Assembly (NCBI GenBank): GCA_025677835.1
Contig: JAIXMR010000156.1
Location: forward strand, 1-36,885
DNA: 36,885 bases
Source: Sporodiniella umbellata
Lineage: Eukaryota > Mucoromycota > Mucoromycetes > Mucorales > Rhizopodaceae
Direction of reading: 5' to 3'
Of this stretch, positions 1-10,250 are shown piece after piece. Each line of letters opens with the position of its first letter. The first letter of the stretch is position 1. Made by a program: the position numbers and the translations under genes. The notes under the pieces are model-generated. The model ran no database searches. It was not told where the DNA came from and was given only the letters and a program-made list of their open reading frames with translations.

Positions 1-1089
1 TTGCATGGCTGCTAACTTTGTATGATTGAAGCCAAAGAGATCGTTTCTGAAGCTACAGCTGTCACACGGCAGCCATATAGGGCTATTTTCCGGAACTGAG
101 AGTAAATATCAATGAAAAAAAGTCAGAGTAAAGTCGGTATTTGTTTTCAAAAATAAATCAGCACTAAGAGGTACCTCTAACATTTTTTCTGGCAATCAAT
201 TTGAACTTGCGCTCAATATGAGCAGATATGGTCAGACTATCAGACTATCAGACTATCAGACTATCAGACTATCAGTATTTTCTTTGTCACTCTAAAAAAA
301 AAAAAAGGTAATTGCTGAACGACGTTTCAAACAAAAAACTTTTAAAAGTTTAACAATACAGGCCACATAAAATTAGTTGTTAAAAAAAAAAAAAAAAAAG
401 AAACGAATCCCACATAGCAGCATCTATAACAATGTTTCGCTTTAGCCCACCACTCTATAATCAACAAATCTTGAGTGAAAGAAGTCAAAAAGACAACTCC
501 AGAAATAGACTTACTTGGTTGTACAACAACAATAAAAATAAAGAAAAATAAAAAAATAAAAAGCAGCCGCATGTATTACAAGCCTTACTATCATATTAAT
601 GGCGAAGTGACACTTTTAACCGCCCCCTATTCTCTTTCTTTTTCAAACACCCTATAATGCGTTTAGTGTCATTATGTATCTTATTGGACACTAAAAAAAA
701 CACCTATGTTTAGCTTCAAAGAAACTATAAAAAATAGCCGCCCACCAACCCAAAGTCTCAACTACTGACTACAAAACATCCTAAAAATCTTAAGCTATAT
801 GTAGGGTATTTATATGAAGTAGCAAACAGATATTTTTAGATAACTTCAGTATTTTTGATTTAAAATAAAACTGATTACATATAGCAGCCTATACAGGCAA
901 AAAAACCTAGCAAACTTACAGAATCAAACCTTACAGATATATAGTAAAATTATAAAGCCTATTTTTGTAGATGACTAATTTCAGATACGTTTGTAATTTG
1001 AAAAAGTCCTTTTGTTGTTCATTTTTTTGTTATTTTTTATTTACAAAATGGATATAGTCAAAATGATATATTCTGCGCCTAATTGAAAG
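1..1089. other. Intergenic, possible gene edge at the left end
   Basis: No complete gene is visible. The first 110 bases are clearly richer in G+C than what follows and are open in more than one frame. On the plus strand a short frame starting at the ATG near base 24 reads MIEAKEIVSEATAVTRQPYR and stops shortly after, near base 105. The minus strand is also open there. This could be the last exon of a gene outside the window, or a relic; I cannot choose the strand. The rest is AT-rich, with an 8-bp tandem repeat (233-275), A-tracts near 295-306 and 382-399, and no convincing coding sequence. It probably includes the 3' flank of the gene that ends at 1090. Confidence 0.4.
233..275 (+). repeat. 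CAGACTAT tandem repeat (5.4 copies)
   Basis: Five perfect copies of the 8-mer CAGACTAT are followed by CAG. This is a simple minisatellite-like array in non-coding DNA beyond the 3' end of the tomosyn-like gene. Slippage is the simplest explanation. Confidence 0.95.
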
Positions 1090-4000
1090 TTAGAATTCCC
1101 ACCATTTTTTGCGAGCTTGTCTTTCATTGTATTCTTTTACGGCCTTCAAAAAGTCCCCTGATGCAGCATTCATTTCTGAGAACTTTTGATTTAGCTCGTT
1201 AAGCTTTTCTCCTCGTTCGTTCACTTTATTCCCAAGTTCAGCGAAAACGCCACTTGGACCACTTGATTTGCTTTGAGACATTTTTAATTTGTGTGCCTCT
1301 ATTTTCTTCTTTGTAGCTGCATAAATATCCTCATTTGTTACTCTGCCCACTTAAAACATACAAACATGTTAGTACAAGATACTAATAAATAGAAACTTAC
1401 TTAATGAATCAAGTTCATGTATTTTGAGTGGCTCTTTCTGAAATGCTTCAGCAACAGCGTTCAGCCATGATTTTTTCGTTACCGACTTTTGGCGTTTGAG
1501 AGCTAAAGAGGGATGAATAGGAAGTTGTCTATGCGCATCATGCAAAATAACCGACTCGCCACAGGATCTATTGTAAAACAGTTTGGTTTAGAAAGTACGA
1601 ATGTTACAAAAGATACTTACATTTTTGTATTTGACATAAACTGGTACTGCTCCATTTCGTATTTTCCAGTCCAAACCACAATGCGGCCATCCTCACTGAA
1701 AGATGCTTCATGAAGCCTTTTTAGGGAGGTTTTCTCTAGCAAATTCAGTCCATATAAAGGCTCTAACTTTGGAAGAGAATAGCAAAGTAGTCTACCATTA
1801 TCTAAAAGCAAAAACAAGCAAACGCCTTGACCTAAAATGACAAACAATAAGACAATATATATCTCACTATTGTAGCTTACTGTGTTTTTGCACAATTTGA
1901 CTCTGTACAATTTCGCTGTCCTTGAACTCTCTATTAAAAAGTTTTATACCAAACCCAGAGAGATAAACATTTACAGCAAGTGACGAAACACAAATGACAA
2001 AGTGAGGATTGTCTTGCTGTCTGTATTCTGACTTTCCTAAAGCAGCCATACGCTTGGATGTAAAAGACACTCCACTGCTGTTGGTGCTTTTGATACTAGG
2101 AGATGAAAATGACACTGTATTCTCGTCTACAGTGTCCGATGGCAGGGGATGTTGACTGTTATCGTTTTGTGTCTCGACTTCATCATCCTCACTAATAACT
2201 TCACTTGTAGCCGACTTTTCCTCTCCATTTATATCAATAATTTTTAAGTCTAAAAGAGAAGCAGAAGCATAAATACACAAATGTGTGCTCATATTATCTA
2301 TAGAGACACCACTCAACAGCAGAAGAACACTGAATTGATAAACATGTCCATTGCTTAGACAAATGAAGAGATGTGGGGTCGCTTTTGTTACTAAACAAAT
2401 TTTACATTAGATTAAATATCGAATCTAGCTTATACATAAAATTAGTACTTACTTTTGGATGAAGCGTAAGTGTTGAAAAATCCAATAAAGCTAATGTAGA
2501 TATCGTTGTTTTTGGGATTTTTTTTAGGCTCTCCTGTACTGTCTTTTGCGGGAGGAGCTGGCATTTCATGTTCAGTGTCCCATTCTATGTTTATACCATA
2601 TTAGTTTTTTTTTCTCTTTCTTTTTAAAAACCTTACTAATGATATTCTCGGAAAACAAAATCATTTGTCTATGAATATCCACCAAAACTACTCGACCATC
2701 ATCTAAAGCAACAGCAATTCTGATAGAGCAACATGTAAATATAAGTCTTATATCTGCTAACTCTTTTTACTTACAAACACTCTCCAATACTAGTAACACT
2801 CCGAACAATGGAGCCTAATGACACTTTAAGTACTGCTTGGTATCCGTGCCCACTAACTTGATGATCTGGCTTCGAAAAGATTTTTGATTGATCCGATAAG
2901 CTAGCTTTCGTTTTCACTGTATCTTTTAATTCGTCCTGAGGAAGCTCAGCGGGCAAGCTTTCGACAGTGTTTTGATGAGGCGAACGAGTACTTGCTGAGT
3001 TTTCTTGATTAGATTCGTCTAATAAAAATGGGTTTTTGTCATCTCTATTATGCTCAGTATTTTCCTCATCAGTGTTCATATCCTCTAGAAGCTCAGCAAT
3101 TTCTTTTAGCGTATTGTCACACTGATTGATAGCCTCATCATGAACAGAGATTGCAATAGCATCCGATGAACGTTCCTCTTGATCTTCTGGAAAATGCTCA
3201 TACACCAGCAACTCACCGGTACTAAATCCAGCGACACAAGTCCCATTCGTTTTGTTTATGTCAATACAGCATACAATAGCCTCGCGAGTGCCAAGATCAG
3301 CCAGTGGGTGTATTGTGAGATGAGAGAGGGGCCGAAGCGCTGTATAAGATGCATCCCAAAACTTAATGCTTTCGTCTTGGTGAATAGTAAGTAAGATATC
3401 GTTAGAATCTATGCGATACACGTGGTCAGGGCCTGTTAGTCCTCCTGAAATCGGTGCGTGTCGAACATTTTTATCCGCTTTAGTAACTGCTGATAGTATT
3501 TTGTAGGCGTTTTCGGGTAGTTGAGGTAGAAAGCATGCACTAACTACTGGCGGAACTAAAAATTCCAAGGCTGGGGGAGCTTGAGTAACGGAAAACCATG
3601 ATCCAGACCAAACATGGTAATAGAACAATCAGATCCTACTGCAACAATTCCAAAGGGGTTTCTCATACCACCATAGTATGGATTTGCACTCAATATAAGG
3701 AAATGCGAAAGCTCAAAAGAAATAGGCATTATCGTTTGCTTTTTGGGCTCTTTTGCTTCCCCATCATAGTCAAATTCTAGCAAGTTCAGGCCTAGAGTAT
3801 CTGCAGGGTGGGCGCCCCCAGCAAGTACAACAAATGATTTGCGTTCTAACTCATTCGTAAACCATGCAATTTGGTATATTGGTTCGATTTCTGAAGAAGA
3901 TGTATAGTGTTGAAATAACTTGCGGGAAGTAATTGGCCTTTTTTCATGGCTTAGGTCCCACAAATGGATATAGCCATCATCGTACCCTCCAATAAACCTA

Positions 4001-4878
4001 AAACCATTTGGACTCCAAGATAGACACGTCAAATTTCCACTTTTACTGTCTGATTCCAATCGCCTTAAACTGAAGGATTTTTTGATAACTTTTTCTCTAA
4101 TGTCCCAGATATAAATGACAGACTCATATCCAATTAACAGTATATTCAAGTCAATAGGGTGGAGCTGTAGATCAACTATAAAACGATTGTTTTCTTCCTC
4201 AGGTAGCAGGTCAGGTATTTGGTACTGCGTTATTGTTCCCAAAAGAATATCAAATACATCTACAAATCCGTTTGCATAGCCAATGAAAAGCCAATCTGTT
4301 CCTGGACAATATGCTTGGCTAGTTATAATAGCAGCAGCTGGAGTAATGCTACTGATCTTTTGAGTCTGCAGATCGACTGTCATAATTGTATTGGTTTTAT
4401 CGATAGCAACAAGTGATGAAGCTCCTGTTTTGAATTGCATATATTTTAGCTCTGTTCCACCAGGAAGTTCTATAGCCGTTGAAATGCCCCTTCCGAAAAA
4501 CTTGATATGATTCATTTCCGATCCGCCTGCTATTTTTATTTTGATTCATCGCTTTGTCAATATACCTTGGTTTGTACAGCTATTTACTTATTCTTATTAT
4601 TACCAACAGCCAATAGACCACTGACGCAGTCGTAAGCAACAGTCTTTACTGAGGAAGATAAGCCATATGTTGACATCTAAATCAAGCGACAGGGAAGAGT
4701 TTTTTTTTATTCTCTTCGTTTGAAAGTTGAGTGGTACCTTTTTTAAACTAATATCTTCGGCTTGTATTTTTTCTGATAAAGAGTTTTCAAGCCTTTTATC
4801 TTTTGACAGTGTTGCTTTTGACAAGGCATTGTCCTTAGCTTTGACCGCCAATCCCGTAATTTTTTCAAATACTGTCAT
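1090..4878 (-). CDS. Tomosyn / Lgl / Sro7-family SNARE regulator, 9 exons, one frame break
   Basis: WD40-rich regulator of SNARE assembly in exocytosis, of the Lgl-tomosyn-Sro7 family. My exons are 4878-4738, 4676-4604, 4526-2775, 2719-2637, 2584-2453, 2390-1881, 1831-1621, 1567-1401 and 1349-1090, all with GT-AG introns. The second exon gives the family N-terminus (YGLSSSVKTVAYDCVSGLLA) and exon 3 gives the first beta-propeller blades (YIWDIRE, YIHLWDLS, IKFWDAS). The last exon is an R-SNARE-like helix with the 0-layer arginine in NERGEKLNELNQKF and the terminal KKWWEF typical of tomosyns; yeast Sro7 lacks this tail. The reading frame breaks in a run of five C (plus-strand G 3573-3577). With one more base there the exons total 3330 nt (1109 aa) and the conserved PPALEFLVPPVVSACFL follows in frame. 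So this is either an assembly or sequencing indel or a recently broken gene. The first exon is less certain, being supported only by phase and splice sites. Confidence 0.88.
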
Positions 4879-4994
4879 TAAGCGATTTCAATAAAAGTTC
4901 AGAAAAAAAGGGATCAATTGTTTGATGAATTTAAAGTATAAATCCAAATTAAAATTCCGAACTACTTCTTTCTGTTTTATTTTATTTTGCAAAA
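4879..4994. promoter_or_regulatory. Bidirectional promoter between tomosyn and SND2
   Basis: Only 116 bp separate the start codons of two divergent genes. The interval is AT-rich, with a TATAAAT stretch near 4937 and a pyrimidine-rich stretch (near 4969-4984) just before the plus-strand start. Shared promoter function is inferred from the spacing, not from any recognised factor site. Confidence 0.55.
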
Positions 4995-5746
4995 ATGGTA
5001 AAGATTGGAGAAGGCATACAAGCACAATGATTGTAGTAATGAAGTGAATACCATTTTCAGGCAAACGCCTCTTCCAAAAAAATAGCTGCAGCTAACAAGC
5101 AAACAATTAAAAACCTTAGCTATGGATTTTTGATAGTCAATGTAAGGTTCAAATCGTTGTTGATCGTACTTTTCTAATCCTACTATCAGAGCATTTATTT
5201 TTTATGGCGCGTTGTATATCACTGGAATACATTTACAGTCTCTCAGATGTTTCTTTATGGAATTACAGCAGGATTGACCTATTTTTTTTATCGAGTTTTG
5301 GTATCTTCTGGGACACCTAGTTACACTCCAGATGGTTCGTTGATTAGCGGTGGGGATGATTTAAACTCGGAGGGCCTCACAGCGTAAAGACTTTTTATTG
5401 TAAGAAAAGTTGAATAGTTAAATAACAGAAAATGTTTTTAAGGTACATGTTTGACATTATCTATGTCACTTGGTTTGTACATATTACCACTGCATTTATC
5501 TCAAACAAGTTCTGGATGGTATATTTAGTAGTAAGGCTCTTTATAAGAAAAAGACAGCTATGGAAAGCCTCACGATTTATATAGATTCCTACCTATGCTG
5601 CCTATAAAATCATTCCTATGGCCAAGTCTTATTTTGGAAATAGACCAACTTCCAATACTGAAGAAAAATCTGAGACCAAGTCAAAGCGTCAAACGAAATT
5701 AGAAAAAAGGGCAGAAAAAGGTCACGTAAAGTACTCAAGAGGTTAA
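4995..5746 (+). CDS. SND2: SND2 / TMEM208 family ER membrane protein
   Basis: Homologue of TMEM208/yeast Snd2, a small ER membrane protein of the SRP-independent targeting pathway. Exons are 4995-4997, 5061-5141, 5190-5383, 5443-5530 and 5585-5746: 528 nt, 175 aa, against about 170 aa for the family. The product begins M-ANASSKKIAAANKQTIKNLS and has hydrophobic helices around FLIVNSIYFLWRVVYHW, FLYGITAGLTYFFYRVLV and the paired helices from FDIIYVTWFVHITTAF onward. The family motif is visible as SYTPDGSLISGGDDLNSEGL followed by MFDIIYVTWFVHI and IPTYAAYKIIPMAKSYF. The tail is lysine/arginine-rich, as in TMEM208. Odd point: the first coding exon holds only the ATG; the GT of the donor follows it directly. 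The alternative of starting at a later ATG would lose the conserved N-terminus. Confidence 0.9.
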
Positions 5747-5816
5747 GCTTTATTGCTGCTGCATCGTCAATTGCGCTTTCTGTTTTCATTCAAAAAAGAA
5801 TTGTGTTAATAAAATA

Positions 5817-7214
5817 TTAAACTTGACATATCCAATTTACCAATTGTCTAATTTGATCTCTTGTCTGAGGAGGAAGCTCGTTAATTTGTTCGTCCGTAAG
5901 CTGCAGTACCTTCATCAGCAATGCCTTTTGTTGTTCGGTATCATCTACGTAAAGTTGTGTTAGTACTCTCCCCCTTTTTTTTTTTTATGATTGATAAGCT
6001 CATACCATGTGGCATATCTGGTTGGGAAGGTGGGGGCGCTTGGACAGGTGCCGGAACAGGTGGGATAGGGCTGTTGATTATGGGAGCTCTAATGGGTTGA
6101 ATGGGCTGAGGTTGTTGTAAAACAGGTTGTACAGGAGGGAGCTGAGATACAGGAGCCGAATTTCCAGTCATAATTCGCTATATTGTAAGGTTATTGACAT
6201 GTATAGGTTTCTTTGTGTTATCAAGTTACTGTAATTATATTAGGGTCTACTATATTCATCATCAACATTGCCTGAAACAATGCATATGCTACTTGTGGAT
6301 TTGCAGCTAAAAACTCTCGAGTAAAATCTGGTCTTTCGAAAGACATTTGCTACAGTAAATATCGCTTTAAATTTCAATCCATCTTATTATGGCTCACTAG
6401 TACCTTCATTTGACTCATCAAAGTAAACAAATCCTGTGAATTCATGGAAGCTAGAACTTTTGATATTTCGTCCACAGAGGACATGCTTCCTACTGGAGGT
6501 TTATTCGTAGGTGCAGCTGGCTGCATTGGTTGCAATGGCGCTTGTATAGCTGGCTGCATGGGAGGTTGCATGGGAGGTTGCATGACAGGTTGCATGGGGG
6601 GCTGCATAGGAGGCTGCATGACAGGTTGCATGACAGGTTGCATGGGAGGTTGCATGGGGGGCTGCATGGGAGGTTGCATCGGCATTGGCTGCTGTTGCAT
6701 TTGCATAGATTGTTGATGAAGAGGGGGCCCTTGTGAAGGAGGGTGGTGATGCCTGTTTTGATTGTTTTGGTGATTTGGCCTTTGATGATTGTCATCCATA
6801 GCTGCATAATCAACTCTTAGTTGACGTCCTCCAATTTCATAATCATTCAAATTTCGCACTGCACTTGCTGCTGTCTCAGCATCTATCGTTGACGATTATT
6901 AAATAATCTTTGCTTTACTTTATCTATACCATAGAATTCACAAAATCCATAACCTTTAGGTCTTCCAGTCTCTCTATCGAACAAAAGACTATATAAAAAG
7001 AATCGTAAGAAAGTTATAAGGCAGGCATCTCTTGCTCATTTTTACCGGAAGGAAGCAACCGGCCCAACTTCTTTAAAAACCTCAATCAGTTGTTCTTCCG
7101 AAAGTTCGAAAGGAATATTTCCCACTAGAAAAGAAAGAATTAGATTGAAATGCGAAAAGTACCTTCTAAGCCTTTACCAAAAACAACACGCGAACCTCTG
7201 GATGCTTGATTCAT
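5817..7214 (-). CDS. RNA15: CstF-64 / Rna15-type mRNA 3'-end processing factor
   Basis: RNA-binding subunit of the cleavage and polyadenylation machinery. Exons are 7214-7178, 7124-7046, 6988-6930, 6882-6404, 6349-6230, 6177-6006 and 5944-5817: 1074 nt, 357 aa. Residues about 10-85 are an RRM with RNP2 VVFVGNIPF and RNP1 GRPKGYGFCEFY, very close to animal CstF-64. After a His/Gln-rich linker and a long Met-Gln-Pro repeat comes the hinge region (NPQVAYALFQAMLMMNIVDP), which in relatives binds CstF-77 or symplekin. The end is the conserved three-helix C-terminal domain (LMKVLQLTDEQINELPPQTR), which in the family contacts Pcf11. The hinge lies after the repeat here, whereas in vertebrates it precedes the Pro-rich part. 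The start is fixed by the RRM lying directly behind MNQASRGSR. Confidence 0.93.
6540..6690 (-). repeat. In-frame MQPP/MQPV coding repeat
   Basis: Tandem 12-nt units inside exon 4 of the CstF-64 gene encode runs of Met-Gln-Pro-Pro and Met-Gln-Pro-Val. The opposite strand of the same repeat reads as a Cys/Gly-rich peptide, which is only a shadow. Such repeats expand and contract easily, so the length may vary between strains. Confidence 0.9.
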
Positions 7215-8061
7215 TTTACTGAAAGAAAAAATTTGGCTTACTTTTTTTTTTGTGTGCGTTAAATGCTGTGACTCTTTCTTTCCGCATAAGATTAAACCAT
7301 CTAAGGGTTATTGTGATACTTTAATATGCTGAACTCTCCAAAAATGTGTATCAATACACCACAAAAACTCATTAAACTATGCTATTTAATGGCATTTGTA
7401 GATACTTTAAAAAACAGAAATACAAGCAAAAATATATTACCATCTAAAAACGTTTGGGATTTATTCAGTACCTCTATTTCTAGTAACCGCCAGTGAGTCG
7501 CTGCTGGCAACTACTAAATGCTTTTCTTTCGTATCATTAGTTACGAATAAATAGCCTTTTCCAACTGGTTTGGGATTCATTGCAAAGTTACTTTGCTAAA
7601 AACATTTAGTTGCCTAAAACAAGAATCGCGCTAAAAGAATTAATGTGTTTTTATTGATTATTCGTATGGTTTGAAATCTTTGTTTTACAAATCCTAAACA
7701 CGCCTTTGATACATGTTATTCATTTTGAAAACAGTAGATCAGACAATAAGGGTAACTACTAGTTAAAGTTTACATAAAAGAATAAAAGCATAGAAATAAT
7801 CGTCTAATATAAGAAATAAGATGTATTAGTACCATTAAGCTATCACAGCAATTTTTGTTTACAAACCTACCCTTCATTCTCAAACTTTCAAAGATAAATC
7901 CTATTTGAATTAAAAAAGCGCAAGTAATAGGTTTTTAAAGCCCCTTTTTCCCCTTTTCTTTTTTTTATTTGAAAAACCTCAATTCTTTTAGCTTTTGCAT
8001 TCCTTTACAAGTGCCCATCTCCTTTCCTTTTTTTTGCTAAATTTTACTCTTTTAATTATTC
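7215..8061. other. Intergenic between CstF-64 and homeobox gene
   Basis: Two divergent genes flank this 847-bp gap. Its right half has the pyrimidine-rich tracts (7936-8050) common before fungal start codons, and probably holds the homeobox promoter and leader. A 39-codon open frame sits on the minus strand (7461-7580). Nothing else recognisable was seen. Confidence 0.6.
7461..7580 (-). CDS. Possible small ORF, 39 aa
   Basis: An ATG-initiated frame of 39 codons that starts MNPKPVGKGYLFVTNDTKEK and ends in TAA. Its composition is unusually protein-like (hydrophilic, mixed, no homopolymer residues), and the local G+C is higher than the flanks. It lies 246 bp upstream of the CstF-64 start on the same strand. 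It could be an independent micro-protein, an upstream ORF in a long leader, or a fragment of a dead gene. I do not recognise it. Confidence 0.25.
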   Translation of the reverse strand: MNPKPVGKGYLFVTNDTKEKHLVVASSDSLAVTRNRGTE

Positions 8062-9022
8062 ATGTCTGACTCAATGTCTCCGCCTTTAAATTCTGACAAT
8101 ACAGAAGAAACCAAAAAACGTACACGAGTGACGCCCGCTCAGCTCACAATTTTAGAAGAAACATTCAGCATGACAGCCACACCAGATTCAAAGGTGCGCA
8201 AACAGTTAGCCGAAAAGCTCAAGATGCCTGAGCGCTCGATTCAGATTTGGTTTCAAAATAGAAGAGCTAAGGTCAAACTGCTCCAAAAGCGAGTTCAACA
8301 AGAACAAATTAGTCGCACAAGTCCTTATTGGCATTCAAAACAAAAGATGCCAATGCATCGTGCGTGGAGCTCAGACATGATGCAGTCTCCTTTGAGTCAT
8401 ACCCCCTCTCTTCCACCACCTCCAAATCACATATTTCCATTTCAACGTGATTCATCATCTCTCTCAATCGTAGGGCCTGCATATTATACACCATCACCAC
8501 AACCTAGTCTACTCAAAGGCTTAGGTGAGAAATTTTTCTAAATAAGATTATACAAAGTTTCTAACTGGATTGATAGAAAATGAAGATTTGAGTGTTGGTC
8601 ACATCACAGCATCATCATTGACCATTGGAACTTGGCATAGAATGAAAATAAATCAACTGGATTTACAATGCTTTTACTCGATTATAGATAGGCAGTTCTC
8701 TTGGCATATAAGAGACAGCGCCTACCATTTCAAAATGATTGTGTCTTTTGATTCCATCTCAAGTATTGAATTACACCTTCTCAATGATAACCTTTCAGCA
8801 CAAATTAATGTTCAATTGCTTGATCTACCAATTTTTTTTATGGAAAACAACCATTGTTGGATACAGTGTAGCGATTTTACTGAAGGGATGCAGGCATCTT
8901 GCGTGCTTAATCACTTAGTTCGTGGCTTAGCTATCGATTTACAGCAACAGCTTCTCACTATTACTAGTGTAGACGATAGATTATCTCAAGTTACTAGATT
9001 TCCCACTATGTCCTATCATTAA
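8062..9022 (+). CDS. Homeodomain transcription factor
   Basis: Sequence-specific nuclear DNA-binding protein of 302 aa, from exons 8062-8524 and 8577-9022 (909 nt; intron GTGAGA...GATAG). Residues about 18-77 are a classical 60-residue homeodomain starting KKRTRVTPAQLTILEETF, with recognition helix RSIQIWFQNRRAKVK (Trp, Phe, Asn and Arg in place) and no TALE loop insertion. A Pro/Ser-rich linker with SPLSHTPSLPPPPNH follows. Exon 2 encodes a second, ordered-looking region (SSLTIGTWHRMKINQLDL through WIQCSDFTEGMQASCVLNHL). From memory, a similar C-terminal block occurs in fungal homeobox regulators of the Phx1/Pho2 kind; I could not verify this. A long pyrimidine-rich leader precedes the start, and the first ATG of the frame is used. 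Confidence 0.88.
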
Positions 9023-10250
9023 CAACAGTATGAACATCTGTAACAATACGAGTAAACGGATTAAATCAATAAAAACGTTTTCATATTTCCAGAACAAAGA
9101 GGTAGAACTGACGTAAAGGGGCAGAGAAAGATAAAGGGCGAATCAACCAAAGCGGTATATTAAAGCAGACGTACTATAGTCCTGCACTTCGGGCTTATAC
9201 AGCCCTAGTGTTACTTGAAGTCGATCAAAAGCAAGCTCTCTTAAAAGTTTGTAGTCGTACAAGACCTTCTTTTTCAACTTTTGAGCCGTATAAACAACAA
9301 TACAAGCCCTGTCCACGCATGCCAAATTTAGTCGATGTTTTAGAGAGAAGAACAACACATTCTTTAAAATGGCCGAAAACCCTTTTGGGAATAATATATA
9401 TTTACATGAAATCTCCAAAAAAAGAAAAAAAAACTCAATTGCAGTAAGTGTCTCATCACGGCACGAAAGAGGGCGAGAATCAATACAAGACTTGGTAAGC
9501 ATCAAACAACAACTGGGGAACGTTTTTTTGTTTAGTCGTTGTAATAGTGTTGTTGCTTCTACTGTATTTGTTGATACACAAAAAAGAGGCCAGTGGTGCT
9601 ATTTACAACCACAGTTGTAGAGGAAGAAGTTGGCATAAACTAAAACAGTACCAGAAATTATGTAGTACATTAGGCCTATATTTGTATTTATCATCAAACA
9701 ATAGATCCAAAGCTTCAAAATTCACAATATGTGGATGATACTTGTCTTTTTGGCGAACACAAACCAGCATAGATAAATTGGCTGTTACTGCTATTAATCT
9801 TTTCAACCTAATCAAGCTTTTGTTGTATTAGAGTGGTGCTCCTTTCACTCAAAAACTTCGGTAGCTTATTTTGCTCATTATTCTGCTCGTCAATGTGAAA
9901 AAAAAAAAAAAAAAGCAGCGGTACTGTACTCTCTTTAGGTTTTATCTCTATGTTAAGGCCAATCACTCAATATGCCATATCAACGATAAACCACTAATTA
10001 GCCATCATAAAAGGTATGGGTGTAAAAAAGCCCAAGCTAAGAAAAAGTATTCGGCTTGAAAAAAAAAACTATATTTTCAACATTCAAGCTTGTCGTATGT
10101 ATATACAAATGGACACCTACATACTCTAAAAATCCTTTGCTCTTTGAAAAAAAAAGGCTATTTATTAACCAAACTGTATATGTATACCATGCTGATAAAG
10201 TTGTATTGAGCCTTAGCAATATTGTAAAACTAAAAAGGAGAGAAAATTTC
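9023..10250. other. Intergenic with overlapping stop-poor frames
   Basis: Between the homeobox gene and the convergent PTH2 gene lies 1.2 kb with no assignable gene. From 9112 to 9828 one plus-strand frame has only three stop codons in about 239 codons. A 120-codon frame also runs on the minus strand (9143-9505), and other plus frames are open in pieces. The peptides look protein-like in places (for example PRMPNLVDVLERR on plus and VLYDYKLLRELAFDRLQV on minus), but no family is recognised and no set of splice sites makes one model. It is most likely a decayed gene or element. The right third, from about 9900, is AT-rich with A-tracts. Confidence 0.45.

Noticed and set aside
233..275. Tandem repeat considered as a CRISPR-like or telomeric array
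   Set aside because: Units are 8 bp and directly adjacent without spacers, in an otherwise eukaryotic context; this is ordinary slippage.
3566..3590. A 19-nt GT...AG interval that might explain the tomosyn frame break as an intron
   Set aside because: It is far shorter than any other intron here and does not restore the downstream frame; one missing base in the C5 run does.
6444..6736. Cys/Gly-rich and His/Leu-rich open frames on the plus strand, metallothionein-like in look
   Set aside because: They are the reverse strand and alternate frame of the MQPP/MQPV coding repeat of CstF-64, where the RRM and C-terminal domain fix the true strand and frame.
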